The notes under the pieces: model-generated
The model's input: only the letters and a program-made list of their open reading frames with translations
The model's database searches: none
Told to the model about the DNA's origin: nothing
Program-made: the position numbers and the translations under genes
Shown: in pieces, positions 44,576 through 54,401 of the stretch
Numbering within the stretch: position 1 is the stretch's first letter
How the letters are laid out: each line of letters starts with the position of its first letter
Source of the DNA: Granulosicoccus sp045110515
GTDB lineage: Bacteria > Pseudomonadota > Gammaproteobacteria > Granulosicoccales > Granulosicoccaceae
NCBI GenBank assembly: GCA_045110515.1
Contig: JBGCGD010000002.1
Span: 8,921-72,920 of the forward strand
Direction of reading: 5' to 3'
Length of the DNA: 64,000 nt

Positions 44576-45568
44576 ATGATCACACGCGTATTGGACTCAA
44601 TGATTGAACGGACAGTCATTCCAAGTTTCTCAAACCTAGGATACAAGCTTCGCAGGCGCCTTTTTAACTGGCCAGAGCTAAGCACCTACCAGCTTAATTC
44701 CAAAGTCGTGGTTCTCACAGGTGGCACGTCCGGTATTGGCAGGGAAGCCGCTAACGTGTTCGCCGCCATGGGCGCAACACTTGTCATTGTCGGTCGAAAC
44801 CCGGAAAAGACGCGCCTACTCGTTCAAGAACTGATTAATGCTTCCGGGAATCAAACCATTCACGCTGTCATCGGGGATTTAGGTGAGCGCGAAGACGTTC
44901 AACATATAGCTGATAGCTTAGCGTCTCGGTTTCCAGTTATCGACGTGCTCATTCACAACGCCGGGGCGTTGTTCAATGCTCGAAAACTTGCCAGTAATGG
45001 ATGCGATTTATCAGTTGAACTCATGGTCGCTACGCCTTTCCTACTAACAGGCATGTTGCTGCCACAACTCAAAGCAGCTTCACAAAAAAATGAACCGGCT
45101 CGGGTTCTCACCATGAGTTCAGGGGGTATGTATACAGAGGCTCTAACGGTAGACAAACTAGAAATGAGCGATGCTGAATACCAAGGAGCAAAACAGTACG
45201 CTCGGGCCAAGCGCGCTCAAGTCGTACTCAATGAAATGTGGGCCGAAAGGTTTCCCACTAACGAAATCATCTTTCATTCTCTTCACCCTGGGTGGGTGGA
45301 AACGCCGGGCATCAAAGACGCCCTGCCAGGCTTTACAGGCTGGTTGGACAAGTTTGGTTTGTTACGAACTCCGCAACAGGGCGCCGACACGTTGGTTTGG
45401 CTCAGTGCTGACACAACCCCCGGCCACTCTAACGGTGGTTTTTGGCATGACAGGGCTATCCGGAGAATAAACATGGGTAGCAAAACACGTAACGCGGATA
45501 CGCCTCAAAGGCGTAATGCCTTATGGCAGTGGTGCGAAGAGCATACACAATGGCATTTTCCTGCCTAA
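44576..45568 (+). CDS. Short-chain dehydrogenase/reductase
   Basis: This is a 330-residue SDR enzyme. The cofactor motif TGGTSGIGREAA is at about 49-60, followed by IVGRNPEKT, whose Arg favours NADP. HNAGAL, the catalytic Ser in TMSSGGMYT, and YARAKRAQ (Tyr-x3-Lys) are all present. HPGWVETPGI follows as usual. A 35-residue N-terminal extension and a C-terminal tail (ALWQWCEEHTQWHFPA) make it longer than the 250-residue classical form, like DHRS12-type proteins. Substrate is unknown. The 3' end is 38 bases from the convergent GGDEF-protein gene. Confidence 0.85.
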   Translation: MITRVLDSMIERTVIPSFSNLGYKLRRRLFNWPELSTYQLNSKVVVLTGGTSGIGREAANVFAAMGATLVIVGRNPEKTRLLVQELINASGNQTIHAVIGDLGEREDVQHIADSLASRFPVIDVLIHNAGALFNARKLASNGCDLSVELMVATPFLLTGMLLPQLKAASQKNEPARVLTMSSGGMYTEALTVDKLEMSDAEYQGAKQYARAKRAQVVLNEMWAERFPTNEIIFHSLHPGWVETPGIKDALPGFTGWLDKFGLLRTPQQGADTLVWLSADTTPGHSNGGFWHDRAIRRINMGSKTRNADTPQRRNALWQWCEEHTQWHFPA

Positions 45569-45585
45569 CAGAGACGCACCTCATT

Positions 45586-45609
45586 AGTGACTAAGTGACT
45601 AAGTGACTA
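45586..45609. repeat. Three tandem copies of an 8-base repeat
   Basis: agtgacta occurs three times in a row. The last copy contains the stop codon of the convergent PAS-GGDEF gene (TAG at 45607-45609 on the minus strand). A change in copy number would lie outside both coding regions except for the stop, so it is probably neutral. Confidence 0.7.
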
Positions 45610-47640
45610 GCTTAGCTCCAACACATCGTCCTGTTTACATAGCTTTCGTATCAACGAGACATCGAAGTTGGATCTGCCTTTATTCTCACGTTGTGCAGGA
45701 TTGCGCAGCAAACAGGCTATCGAGAAATCATCAGCATGCGGCTCGATTGGTGACAGATATTCAGTTTTAGAAAAATCACGATCGCACATTTTTGCGGCGG
45801 GTTTAAGCCGTTTTGGCACGCTGGCATTTTGCGCTTGATGCAAAGCCTTTTGAGCTTGCTTTAGCAATTCATCACATGAATCAGTGCTCTTATCAGCGCA
45901 AGCAAAACCCACTGATAGGTTCAACAATACGGAATGACCGTAGATATCGAAGTTCTTACCCGTGCTGTCGAGAATGGACTTAATAGTGTTGGCCACCACA
46001 GCAGGCGATTGAGAATTTAGCAAGCCAACGGCAAACTGCTTGCCGTTCAATCTACCGCAGATCGTATCATTACCCAGGCTGGACCGTAGTTTTTTAGACA
46101 CCTGCCGGAGGGCTTCGTCGCCAACACCCTGGCCTAGTGTGTCGTTTACTTCTTTAAGCCCGTCGATGTTCGCCACAAGCAACGACAGCTTTGAACGCTG
46201 ATTCCGACGATTCAAATTAAGTTGTATCTGACCTAAAAACTCGGCGCGATTCATCAGCCCGGTTAAGGCATCAAGCGTGGACGCTTTCTTTAGACGCTCT
46301 CTGGATTCATACACGCTAGATACATCCTGGCAAACAAACAAATAACCCGTGGTGTGATTGAGCTCATTCACAACAGCGGAGGCATGAACGGCTAACCAGG
46401 TGATGGCTGCGCGCGGTTTCTTTATCCGCCAAACACTTGAGTAAGGTTCACCCTTCGCTTGCATCGACCCTAACGACAACCAGACATCCATTAAATCTTC
46501 TTCGTAGATAGCCTGCGTCCACCCCATACCCTCTGACGCCTTAGGACTCAAGCCACTTAACTGAGACCACGCCGTGTTAGCGTTTTCGCACTGCCAGTTG
46601 GCATCCAATTCAACAACACCTATTGAACCTGTGTTCACTACATTGGCAATGCTTGTTTGCCCTAGAAGGCTACGCCGGATTGCACTGGGGTGACTGAAGA
46701 CAAATGTTACTGATATCTGACCATCCACGACAGAGTAATACGCACTAGTGGCCACCGATTTCACATCACCGGATTCATCCAAGACTGTAACCGATCGATG
46801 ATTCAATCTAAGTTTTTCGGTCTTGTTGCGCAGATACTGAGACTGGCTTAGTCGCTCAAGCGTAGGCATAAAATACTTAGGCGATAAGTAACGACTGAGC
46901 TCTTCGCCAACAGCCTGCCTAGACTTACATGAAAGCAAGGTGGCGGCAGCCGGATTCAACGACTGAATTTGCCCATCGATGTTCACCGTCACGATGGCAT
47001 GCCTGGATTCGAAAGCAAGCTGCTTTAACGCGACATCACTTAACCCGTTATCGTTTAGTGGGCTCACTGCTCGTTGCATATTAACTCGCTCTAGTCGGCG
47101 CTTGGCAACAACGCTCGCAAGCTGATGCAATCGACTTAAGCGTTCATCAGTTAGCTTGCCCGACAATGATACCTTGGGATTAATAACCAATAACATGGGA
47201 CACGGAAGCATGCCTACATCAACTGGGATCATCACAAAGTGACTGACTAAAGAACAGTTGTCTTTAATGCGCACTGGCAATCCGAATTCGTTAACGCTAC
47301 CTTGTTTGATAACGCCTAATCGCATAACTTGTTGCGCGACTGAATTTGCATGGCGACTTTTCAGCGGATTTTTAGTAGAACGATAACCCTTTTCGTGAAC
47401 ACACAACGCAGCGGCTTCTAAGGTAACAAATTGCTCTGGATAATCGCCTATTGCTCCGGGACTTAATAACATTGATAAGTCGCCACCTGATATTTTCAAC
47501 GCATGCATCATTAACATGTCGAGCTGGCGTCGCTCTAGCTTTGCGTTAGCCTCAACTTCTTCGGCATGGTGTTTCTCATTGGCCGACAGCTGAACTGCTG
47601 TTGTTTTACCGCTTTCCACGTCTCTATAAAACCTATGCAT
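45607..47640 (-). CDS. PAS-PAS-GGDEF protein with degenerate GGDEF motif
   Basis: This 677-residue protein has no membrane helices. A GAF-like region spans about 50-185 and includes CSLVSHFVMIPVDVGMLPCP. Two PAS domains lie at about 205-315 and 330-445, followed by a GGDEF domain at about 452-620. The GGDEF domain keeps DALTGLMNRAEF and the metal-binding ANIDGLKEVNDTLG, but the signature itself is NGKQF at 532-536. That loss should abolish diguanylate cyclase activity, so it is more likely a nucleotide or partner sensor. No EAL domain is attached. About 60 residues follow the domain with no clear fold. It is transcribed away from recG with a 163-base gap. Confidence 0.8.
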   Translation of the reverse strand: MHRFYRDVESGKTTAVQLSANEKHHAEEVEANAKLERRQLDMLMMHALKISGGDLSMLLSPGAIGDYPEQFVTLEAAALCVHEKGYRSTKNPLKSRHANSVAQQVMRLGVIKQGSVNEFGLPVRIKDNCSLVSHFVMIPVDVGMLPCPMLLVINPKVSLSGKLTDERLSRLHQLASVVAKRRLERVNMQRAVSPLNDNGLSDVALKQLAFESRHAIVTVNIDGQIQSLNPAAATLLSCKSRQAVGEELSRYLSPKYFMPTLERLSQSQYLRNKTEKLRLNHRSVTVLDESGDVKSVATSAYYSVVDGQISVTFVFSHPSAIRRSLLGQTSIANVVNTGSIGVVELDANWQCENANTAWSQLSGLSPKASEGMGWTQAIYEEDLMDVWLSLGSMQAKGEPYSSVWRIKKPRAAITWLAVHASAVVNELNHTTGYLFVCQDVSSVYESRERLKKASTLDALTGLMNRAEFLGQIQLNLNRRNQRSKLSLLVANIDGLKEVNDTLGQGVGDEALRQVSKKLRSSLGNDTICGRLNGKQFAVGLLNSQSPAVVANTIKSILDSTGKNFDIYGHSVLLNLSVGFACADKSTDSCDELLKQAQKALHQAQNASVPKRLKPAAKMCDRDFSKTEYLSPIEPHADDFSIACLLRNPAQRENKGRSNFDVSLIRKLCKQDDVLELS

Positions 47641-47803
47641 TCCATTGATCCACGCATCCCTTATTGCGCGTTATCATCAAAGCATAGACCATAGAATTTC
47701 AGGTACAACAACAGTTTGAGTTACGATACAAAATTACCGATCATGAACGCAAATCAACGTGTATTAAGCACTAAACGCGTGTAGTCGATGGGCAAAATTA
47801 AAC

Positions 47804-49903
47804 CTATACACCACCGTAATCTTTTTTATCCTCACCTATCCATCGCCTAACCAAAGCTTGTACTTTCGGCGAATTTTCTTCAAGCAAACGATCTGCTATG
47901 TCACTGACATCATCAAGTAGATCATCATCGCGACCCAACTGGGCTATTTTAAATTCAGCCAAACCGGTTTGCCGTGTGCCTAGAACCTCACCGGCACCCC
48001 GAAGAGATAAGTCTTTTTCAGCGATGGCAAAGCCGTCATTGGTTTCTCGCATAATCCCTAAGCGTTCTTTACCGTTATTAGACAACGGCGCTTGAAACAT
48101 TAATATGCAGCTACTTTGCGCACTACCTCGGCCGACTCGCCCTCGCAACTGATGTAGTTGCGAGAGCCCTAAACGTTCGGCGTTCTCAATGATCATCAAC
48201 GAGGCATTAGGCACATCAACACCGACCTCTATCACCGTAGTTGCAATTAGTAAGTCTATCTCTTTGGCCTTAAACGATTGCATGATCGCTTCCTTATCAC
48301 GCGGCTTAAGACGCCCGTGTACCAGTCCCACTTTATGTCTTGGCAGCATTTCCTGAAGTGTTGCATAAGCGTCCTCAGCAGCTTCAGCCTGTAACGACTC
48401 TGACTCCTCAATCAACGTGCATACCCAATACACTTGCCGACCTTCTTCAATAGCCGTACCTACTCGCTCTATGATCTCCCCCCTCCTTGAGTTATCGATA
48501 GCCACCGTTGTCACAGGCTTTCTGCCCGGAGGTAGCTCATCGATAATAGAGACGTCCAGATCTGCATACGCGGTCATCGCCAAGGTTCTGGGAATAGGTG
48601 TGGCGGTCATGATTAACTGATGAGGCAAAGTATTTTTATCCGCACCTTTGTTTCTCAAGGCCATACGCTGATGAACCCCAAAACGATGCTGCTCATCGAT
48701 TATGGCCAGCCCCAGGTTCTCAAACTCCACATCCTTTTGAAACAACGCATGGGTTCCCACCACGATCCGCTCGCGTCCCATAGCGACAGCCTCAATAGCC
48801 GATCGTCGTTGGGCCGTTCGAAGTTTGCCGGTCAACCACCCAACGTTAATACCCAGCGGTTCAAACCATTCTGAAAAATTAAGCATGTGCTGCTCGGCTA
48901 AAATTTCAGTGGGTGCCATCATCGCAACCTGATACCCGCTTTCCACCGCTTGAGCGGCAGCCAATGCCGCCACAACGGTCTTGCCTGAGCCCACATCTCC
49001 TTGCACAAGCCTGAGCATCGGTTCAGGAGTACCCATGTCATTGACGATATCCAGGAGCACTCGATCCTGTGCCCCGGTTAAGGAGAATTGTAAAGATGCC
49101 CGCAATGAGCGCATCAGCTCACCAGCAGGGCGAATCAGGGGAGCATGTTGTTGCTGCGCATTCACTCGTAACAATCGCAACCCTAGCCGGTGCGCGACCA
49201 ATTCCTCTAACGCAAGTCGTCTATGTGCCGGATGAATCCCCTCCATCAGAGCTAGTACATCGGCATTCGGTGGCGGTCTATGAACAATGCGCAGCGCCGT
49301 TTCCAAGTCAGGAAGCTGTGTTTGACGTGTTGCCTCAGGTGGAAGTAGATCAACCAGTGCTGATGCATCAAGCGCCGCCAGAGCCTGATCACTCAAACGC
49401 CGCAGGGTGGTCTGCTGCACCCCTTCGGTTGTCGGATAAAACGGCGTTAATGTGTTGTCCAGGCCCTGGGCCGGATCAGTACCGTCTGAGAGCACACGAT
49501 ATTCGGGATGGACCATTTCCAGCATGCCCGGGCCGCGACGAACTTCGCCAAAACAGCGCACCTGACGTCCGCGTTCAAACTGTTGAACCTGCTGTTGATT
49601 GAAATGAAAGAAGCGTAACGTTAAGGAACCGGTGCCATCGTTCACCCTAACCAACAAAGAACGACGCTGCCGGATCACGACATTGGAGATAAGCACTTCA
49701 GCAAAGATCACGGCTTCCTGCCCGGGTACCAATCGACCTATCTGTGACAGACGGGTTCTGTCTTGATACCTAAACGGCAAGTGAAATAACACATCTTGCA
49801 AGGTATACACACCAATGGCTGCCAATTTGGCAGCCATGGCAGCACCCACCCCTTTGAGTGTTTCTACTGATGTGGCATCAAGGTTTTGGGGCGTTTTAGT
49901 CAC
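47804..49903 (-). CDS. recG: ATP-dependent DNA helicase RecG
   Basis: This 699-residue helicase regresses stalled replication forks. The N-terminal wedge domain has KGVGAAMAAKLAAIGVYTLQ and an OB fold (QEAVIFAEVLISNVVIRQRR). The motor has Walker A GDVGSGKTVV, the Walker B DEQH box IIDEQHRFGVHQR, MTATPIPRTLAMTAYADLDV, and the C-terminal LHQLRGRVGRGSAQSSCILM. Length matches E. coli RecG (693). Its start overlaps the ridA stop by eight bases, so recG is the last gene of the gmk-rpoZ-spoT-ridA-recG group. Confidence 0.97.
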   Translation of the reverse strand: MTKTPQNLDATSVETLKGVGAAMAAKLAAIGVYTLQDVLFHLPFRYQDRTRLSQIGRLVPGQEAVIFAEVLISNVVIRQRRSLLVRVNDGTGSLTLRFFHFNQQQVQQFERGRQVRCFGEVRRGPGMLEMVHPEYRVLSDGTDPAQGLDNTLTPFYPTTEGVQQTTLRRLSDQALAALDASALVDLLPPEATRQTQLPDLETALRIVHRPPPNADVLALMEGIHPAHRRLALEELVAHRLGLRLLRVNAQQQHAPLIRPAGELMRSLRASLQFSLTGAQDRVLLDIVNDMGTPEPMLRLVQGDVGSGKTVVAALAAAQAVESGYQVAMMAPTEILAEQHMLNFSEWFEPLGINVGWLTGKLRTAQRRSAIEAVAMGRERIVVGTHALFQKDVEFENLGLAIIDEQHRFGVHQRMALRNKGADKNTLPHQLIMTATPIPRTLAMTAYADLDVSIIDELPPGRKPVTTVAIDNSRRGEIIERVGTAIEEGRQVYWVCTLIEESESLQAEAAEDAYATLQEMLPRHKVGLVHGRLKPRDKEAIMQSFKAKEIDLLIATTVIEVGVDVPNASLMIIENAERLGLSQLHQLRGRVGRGSAQSSCILMFQAPLSNNGKERLGIMRETNDGFAIAEKDLSLRGAGEVLGTRQTGLAEFKIAQLGRDDDLLDDVSDIADRLLEENSPKVQALVRRWIGEDKKDYGGV

Positions 49904-50282
49904 CCAAGTACATTACGCCTTCCACTTCAACCGCAACATTCTTTGGCAATGAGGCAACACCGATTGCCGCACGCGCAGGATAAGGCGTTGAGAAACGCTC
50001 TTCCATGATCTCATTCACCAACGGAAAATCAGCAAGATCAGTTAAAAAGACCGTTAGCTTCACCACCTTGTCAAAAGAGCCGCCGCTCGCTTGGCAAACG
50101 GCCTCAAGGTTATCGAAGACTTGAATAATCTGTGTTTTTACATCATCACTGACCAGCTCCATGGTTTCAGGAACTAGCGGAATAGCACCCGATAGGTAGA
50201 CCGTATCGCCAGCTTTTACAGCTTGCGAGTATGCGCCGATAGCGCTGGGAGCCTTGTCAGTACTGAATACTTTACGCGACAT
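49896..50282 (-). CDS. ridA: RidA family reactive imine deaminase
   Basis: This is a 128-residue protein of the YjgF/YER057c/UK114 family. It shows APSAIGAYSQAVKAGDTVYL at the start and YPARAAIGVASLPKNVAVEV at the end. The Arg in YPARAA is the conserved carboxylate-binding residue of true RidA proteins, which hydrolyse enamines and imines from PLP enzymes. It sits between spoT and recG, the place taken by trmH in E. coli; pseudomonads also carry a RidA gene after spoT. The 5' gap to spoT is 122 bases. Confidence 0.95.
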   Translation of the reverse strand: MSRKVFSTDKAPSAIGAYSQAVKAGDTVYLSGAIPLVPETMELVSDDVKTQIIQVFDNLEAVCQASGGSFDKVVKLTVFLTDLADFPLVNEIMEERFSTPYPARAAIGVASLPKNVAVEVEGVMYLGD

Positions 50283-50404
50283 CGCGGGATTCTCACAATC
50301 GTTTAGGTAGAGACAGCGAGTATATAGATTCGCAGATCAAATCAGAACCATCGTGTTACCTAACGCGCAGGGGCGCAAGGCTTATGGAGAAGTAAAAAGC
50401 CGTA

Positions 50405-52660
50405 TTAGCTTTCACGGCGCACACTGCGCACGACAGTCAGATTTCTGAGCCGTCGAACGATTCGGGCCAGTTGCAAGCGGCTCTCGACTGACAAGACAAA
50501 CCGGATGCTGATGTCATCACTACGATTATTGAAATCCATGTTTTCAATATTGACATTCATGAGTGACATGGTTGAGGTCACCCGGGCAAGCGCACCTGGC
50601 TGATGAACCAGATGGCACAGAATGACAACTTCAAACTGTTCAGCGATCTCCGGTGCCCAATCAACCGCTACCCACTCTTTGGGACGTCGACGGAACCGAC
50701 GAACGTTACGGCACCCTGCACGGTGAACGGCAACACCTTTGCCCGGTGTAAAAAACCCTTGGACGTTGTCTCCCGGTATTGGGTGACAACATTGAGACAT
50801 GTACAACGTGGGGCTTTCAGCCGATTCTATGAGAACCGGAGCAGTCTCCCTCATGGGTAATTCACCGGGGCCGACAGCATCACCAGATTCCACGGCGATA
50901 AGTCTTTCAGCTATCTGACTCGGCAGATTCAACCCCAGACCAATATCTTCGTAAAGCTCCTCGACATCGCTGAATCGACGCTCAGCCAGCACATCGTGAA
51001 TGACCTTTTCAGGGATCTTATCTAGAGATCGATCGTGCCGCCCTAAAGCCCTGCGCAGCAAGCGCTCACCAAACTGAATGGCCTGAGATTTATCTAATGC
51101 CCGCAAGTGCTGACGAATCGCGGTACGTGCTTTAGCCGTTACAACAGAATTCAGCCACATCGGGCTTGGAGCCTCCTGATCGCCGGTAATAATTTCGACT
51201 ATCTGACCGCTTTCGAGCGGCTCGTTGAGCGATGAGATGCGCCGATCTACTTTAGCGGCAACACATTTGTTACCCACTTCCGAATGCACGGCATAGGCGA
51301 AATCAACCGGCGTAGCCTTTCGCGGCAACTGAATTATTTTCCCCTTTGGCGTGAACACGTATATCTCGCCCGGGAATAAATCGATTTTTACATTCTCAAC
51401 AAATTCCAATGAGTCGGGGGCGGACTGCTGAATATCAGCCAGATTAGACAACCATCCTGGAGTGCGGCTATGAGCAGGGGTGTCGCTGTCTTCTTTGTAT
51501 GCCCAGTGCGCCGCGATACCCGACTCGGCCAACTCGTCCATCGACTGTGTGCGAATCTGCACCTCTATGGGCATGCCATCGGTACCGTGGTTGAGCACGG
51601 TGTGTAGCGACTGGTAACCGTTTTGTTTAGGAACGGCAATGTAGTCCTTAAACCGAGAAAATATGGGTGTGTACAGGTGGTGAACCAATCCAAGAACCTG
51701 ATAGCAATCTTCAACGGAGTCAACGACGACCCGTAAGGCCAGCATGTCAAAAACGCGCTGAAACGGCAGCTGCTTTTTCAACATTTTGTTGTACAGGCTG
51801 TAGAGGTGTTTTTCCCTATGCGTGATTGTCGCCTGTATGCCCTTCTCGCTAAGTGCGGTCTCTATCCGTGCGGCCACCTTTTCGATGATGTGGTCTCGAT
51901 TTCTGTGAGACTGCTGCACAGTCGCCTCTAAAATGCGACTACGCATCGGGTAACAAGCCCGAAAGCCGAGATCTTCTAGCTCGGTTTTAACCGCAAACAT
52001 ACCCAGTCTGGCCGCGATAGGCGAATAAACTTCCAATGTCTCTTTGCCAATGCGCCGTCGTTTGTCAGGGCGGAGCGAGCCAATGGTTCGCATGTTGTGG
52101 AGCCGATCAGCCAATTTGATCATGATGACGCGAATATCAGTCACCATGGCAAGCAACATTTTTCGGAAGCTCTCTGCCTGCGCTTCTTGTTTGGAACGAA
52201 ACTTTAAGTGGTTAAGTTTACTGACACCATCAACAATGTGAGTCACACCCTCACCGAATGCCTCAACCATATCCTCACGACTCACTGGCGTATCCTCGAG
52301 TACATCGTGAAGCAGCGCAGCCATGATGCTGTAATGGTCAAGCTTCATGGAAAACACAATAGAGGCGACCGCTATCGGGTGCGTAATGTAGGGTTCGCCC
52401 GAGCTTCGAGTCTGTGTCGCGTGCGCATCACGGGCCATGGTGTAGGCGCGCGATACTTCCGCTATTTGCTCAGTTGTAAACCGGGAATTGAGTTGCTCAA
52501 CCAGATTGGAATACGCAAGCCATTCCGGGCGGTTCGCCTTACTCGAGCCTGTCGGGTTAGTTTCTGGATCTAAAGGATCGACGATCTCAGAATTAGCTGG
52601 GGTTGGCTGATTAACAGCCGCGTGATGTATAACACCCTGATCCTGGGATTTACTAATCAC
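50405..52660 (-). CDS. spoT: Bifunctional (p)ppGpp synthetase/hydrolase SpoT
   Basis: This is a 751-residue RelA/SpoT protein. The hydrolase domain is intact (YITHPIAVASIVFSMKLDHY with HDVLEDT). The synthetase domain has IFSRFKDYIAVPKQNGYQSL; the RFKD form is the one found in bifunctional enzymes, whereas RelA has EFDD. The TGS domain (VFTPKGKIIQLPRKATPVDF) and a C-terminal ACT domain follow. An N-terminal extension of about 50 residues makes it longer than E. coli SpoT (702). It sets the level of the stringent alarmone. It lies 96 bases after rpoZ on the same strand. Confidence 0.96.
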   Translation of the reverse strand: MISKSQDQGVIHHAAVNQPTPANSEIVDPLDPETNPTGSSKANRPEWLAYSNLVEQLNSRFTTEQIAEVSRAYTMARDAHATQTRSSGEPYITHPIAVASIVFSMKLDHYSIMAALLHDVLEDTPVSREDMVEAFGEGVTHIVDGVSKLNHLKFRSKQEAQAESFRKMLLAMVTDIRVIMIKLADRLHNMRTIGSLRPDKRRRIGKETLEVYSPIAARLGMFAVKTELEDLGFRACYPMRSRILEATVQQSHRNRDHIIEKVAARIETALSEKGIQATITHREKHLYSLYNKMLKKQLPFQRVFDMLALRVVVDSVEDCYQVLGLVHHLYTPIFSRFKDYIAVPKQNGYQSLHTVLNHGTDGMPIEVQIRTQSMDELAESGIAAHWAYKEDSDTPAHSRTPGWLSNLADIQQSAPDSLEFVENVKIDLFPGEIYVFTPKGKIIQLPRKATPVDFAYAVHSEVGNKCVAAKVDRRISSLNEPLESGQIVEIITGDQEAPSPMWLNSVVTAKARTAIRQHLRALDKSQAIQFGERLLRRALGRHDRSLDKIPEKVIHDVLAERRFSDVEELYEDIGLGLNLPSQIAERLIAVESGDAVGPGELPMRETAPVLIESAESPTLYMSQCCHPIPGDNVQGFFTPGKGVAVHRAGCRNVRRFRRRPKEWVAVDWAPEIAEQFEVVILCHLVHQPGALARVTSTMSLMNVNIENMDFNNRSDDISIRFVLSVESRLQLARIVRRLRNLTVVRSVRRES

Positions 52661-52756
52661 TTCGTATTAACTGTGTTAACGACAATTATACGGAAACTGA
52701 CCGGTTCACCCATCGACGGGAAGAACCGGGCAGGTACTGAGCACAACCGAGGTACC

Positions 52757-53023
52757 CTAGAAGTCTTCGCGTAGCTGTTCTTTATTTTCATAAATAACCG
52801 GTTCTACAGGTGCCGGAGGTGGAGGCGCTTCTTGGAGAATATCTTCGCCTATCAGCCCGTCGGCAATTTCCCGTAATGCGATAACCGTGGGTTTATCGTT
52901 GTCGTCAGGGAGCATAGGCTCTGCGCCCATGGAAATATTTCTTGCACGCTTGGCCGCGATCAATACGAGATCGAAACGGTTGTTAACCTGCGCCAAACTA
53001 TCTTCTACTGTCACTCTAGCCAT
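52757..53023 (-). CDS. rpoZ: RNA polymerase omega subunit
   Basis: This is an 88-residue protein with MARVTVEDSLAQVNNRFDLV followed by IAAKRARNI, the invariant omega core that holds the beta-prime subunit. TVIALREIADGLI follows. The C-terminal tail is Pro-rich (APPPPAPVEPV), as is common in this variable region. The gene lies between gmk and spoT, a conserved arrangement linking polymerase and alarmone. Confidence 0.96.
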   Translation of the reverse strand: MARVTVEDSLAQVNNRFDLVLIAAKRARNISMGAEPMLPDDNDKPTVIALREIADGLIGEDILQEAPPPPAPVEPVIYENKEQLREDF

Positions 53024-53143
53024 GAACGGGCATATTCCTGCGATTCACTGAACCCTATACTCTAGTGTGTTCTATACGCGAATGCCAGACCATAGATGAC
53101 TTTATTGCCTTACTAACTGTGTAATTCTTGTGAATTTTGCTAA

Positions 53144-53767
53144 TTAGTCGTGTGTAAGGCTGGTGATGAGCCCCGCGTGCGTCAAAGCCTGCCTCGACTT
53201 TTGCACCCGATGACTGAGCACAACGGCCTTGAGTTCGCTCAGTGCTTCATCAAAATCATCGTTAATGATCAGATAATCGGCCTGATGATACTGCTGCATT
53301 TCCTGAACAGCCTCTGCAGTACGGGCGTCTATGACCTCATCAGAATCCTGCCCCCGTCCGCGAAGGCGTTCGATAAGCGTCGCACGCGAAGGTGGCAAGA
53401 TAAAAATCGAGACAACATCTGAAAGCTTCTGCCTAACTTGCGCTGCGCCCTGCCAATCGATTTCCAAGATGACATCCTTACCGTCACCCAGTGATTCATT
53501 CACCGCACCCATGCTGGTGCCGTAATAATTTCCAAACACTTGCGCATACTCAAGAAACTGATCGGAGTCGATCATCGACTCAAAGCTCTCCCGCGACACG
53601 AAATGGTAATCAGCACCATCTTGTTCAGCTGGTCGCTGCGGGCGTGTTGTATGAGACACAGCCACCGTCAAATCTTTCAATTCCTTGATGCTTCTGCGAA
53701 CCAGACTGGTCTTACCGGCTCCGGATGGCGCTGAAACGATAAACATCTGAGCGTGATTGTTCTGCAT
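53144..53767 (-). CDS. gmk: Guanylate kinase
   Basis: This 207-residue enzyme phosphorylates GMP to GDP. It has the P-loop VSAPSGAGKTSLVRR and TTRPQRPAEQDGADYHFVSR (the GMP-binding Ser/Arg/Tyr set). VILEIDWQGAAQVRQK and IFILPPSRATLIERLRGRG follow. The frame stays open to 53917, but the ATG at 53767 gives the usual 207 residues and has AGGT upstream. The longer form would overlap the divergent redoxin gene by 68 bases. It begins the gmk-rpoZ-spoT group. Confidence 0.96.
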   Translation of the reverse strand: MQNNHAQMFIVSAPSGAGKTSLVRRSIKELKDLTVAVSHTTRPQRPAEQDGADYHFVSRESFESMIDSDQFLEYAQVFGNYYGTSMGAVNESLGDGKDVILEIDWQGAAQVRQKLSDVVSIFILPPSRATLIERLRGRGQDSDEVIDARTAEAVQEMQQYHQADYLIINDDFDEALSELKAVVLSHRVQKSRQALTHAGLITSLTHD

Positions 53768-53849
53768 ATAACCTGTATCGGATGACTCATTAAAAACTAC
53801 ACACACGTTAATATAGTTACAGAAACCCACTTCTAGGTCACCTTTTTCA

Positions 53850-54401
53850 ATGGTTTTAACACAATCTACCCAAATGGCAATTGGTTCAGCTGCCCCGAAT
53901 TTCGCATTAGCTGACACTCGCGACGGACAATCGGTGGCCTTATCTGACTACGCAGGCAAGCCGGTTCTTATCGTGTTCATGTGCAACCATTGCCCCTATG
54001 TCGTCCATTTAGTGGACGCACTTGCAAACCTTGCGCACGAATTCGCCGAATCAGGCATTGCAACTGTAACCATCAGCTCTAACAACAGCGCAAGCTATCC
54101 ACAAGACGGGCCGGATAGAATGGCCTCCTTAGCCCAACAAAAAGGCTTTCGCTTTCCTTACTGCTTTGATGAGACTCAAGAGGTTGCTAAAGCCTACGAT
54201 GCTGTCTGCACACCAGACATATTCCTGTTCGATGCGAATCACGGTCTGTACTATCGCGGACAGTTCGACGATACACGTCCAGGCGCAGGCTTGGCGCATG
54301 GCGGTGATTTAAGGGCAGCGGGCTTAGCGCTATTAGCTGGCGAACCTGCACCTGACAATACTCACCCCAGCGTGGGCTGCAGTATCAAGTGGAAGAGCTA
54401 A
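53850..54401 (+). CDS. Thioredoxin-fold redoxin protein (CxxC type)
   Basis: This 183-residue AhpC/TSA-like thioredoxin-fold protein has SAAPNFALADTRDGQSVALS and VLIVFMCNHCPYVVHLVDAL at the expected place. The motif CNHC is the redox pair. YDAVCTPDIFLFDANHGLYY carries the conserved cis-Pro. Related proteins are usually annotated as thioredoxin family of unknown partner; no signal peptide is seen, so it should be cytoplasmic. It is divergent from gmk, and its last 13 bases overlap the glycosyltransferase gene. Confidence 0.8.
   Translation: MVLTQSTQMAIGSAAPNFALADTRDGQSVALSDYAGKPVLIVFMCNHCPYVVHLVDALANLAHEFAESGIATVTISSNNSASYPQDGPDRMASLAQQKGFRFPYCFDETQEVAKAYDAVCTPDIFLFDANHGLYYRGQFDDTRPGAGLAHGGDLRAAGLALLAGEPAPDNTHPSVGCSIKWKS

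Noticed and set aside
49069..49602. 177-codon open frame on the plus strand inside recG
   Set aside because: It lies wholly antisense to recG, whose helicase motifs are intact; the translation has no domain pattern or ribosome site.
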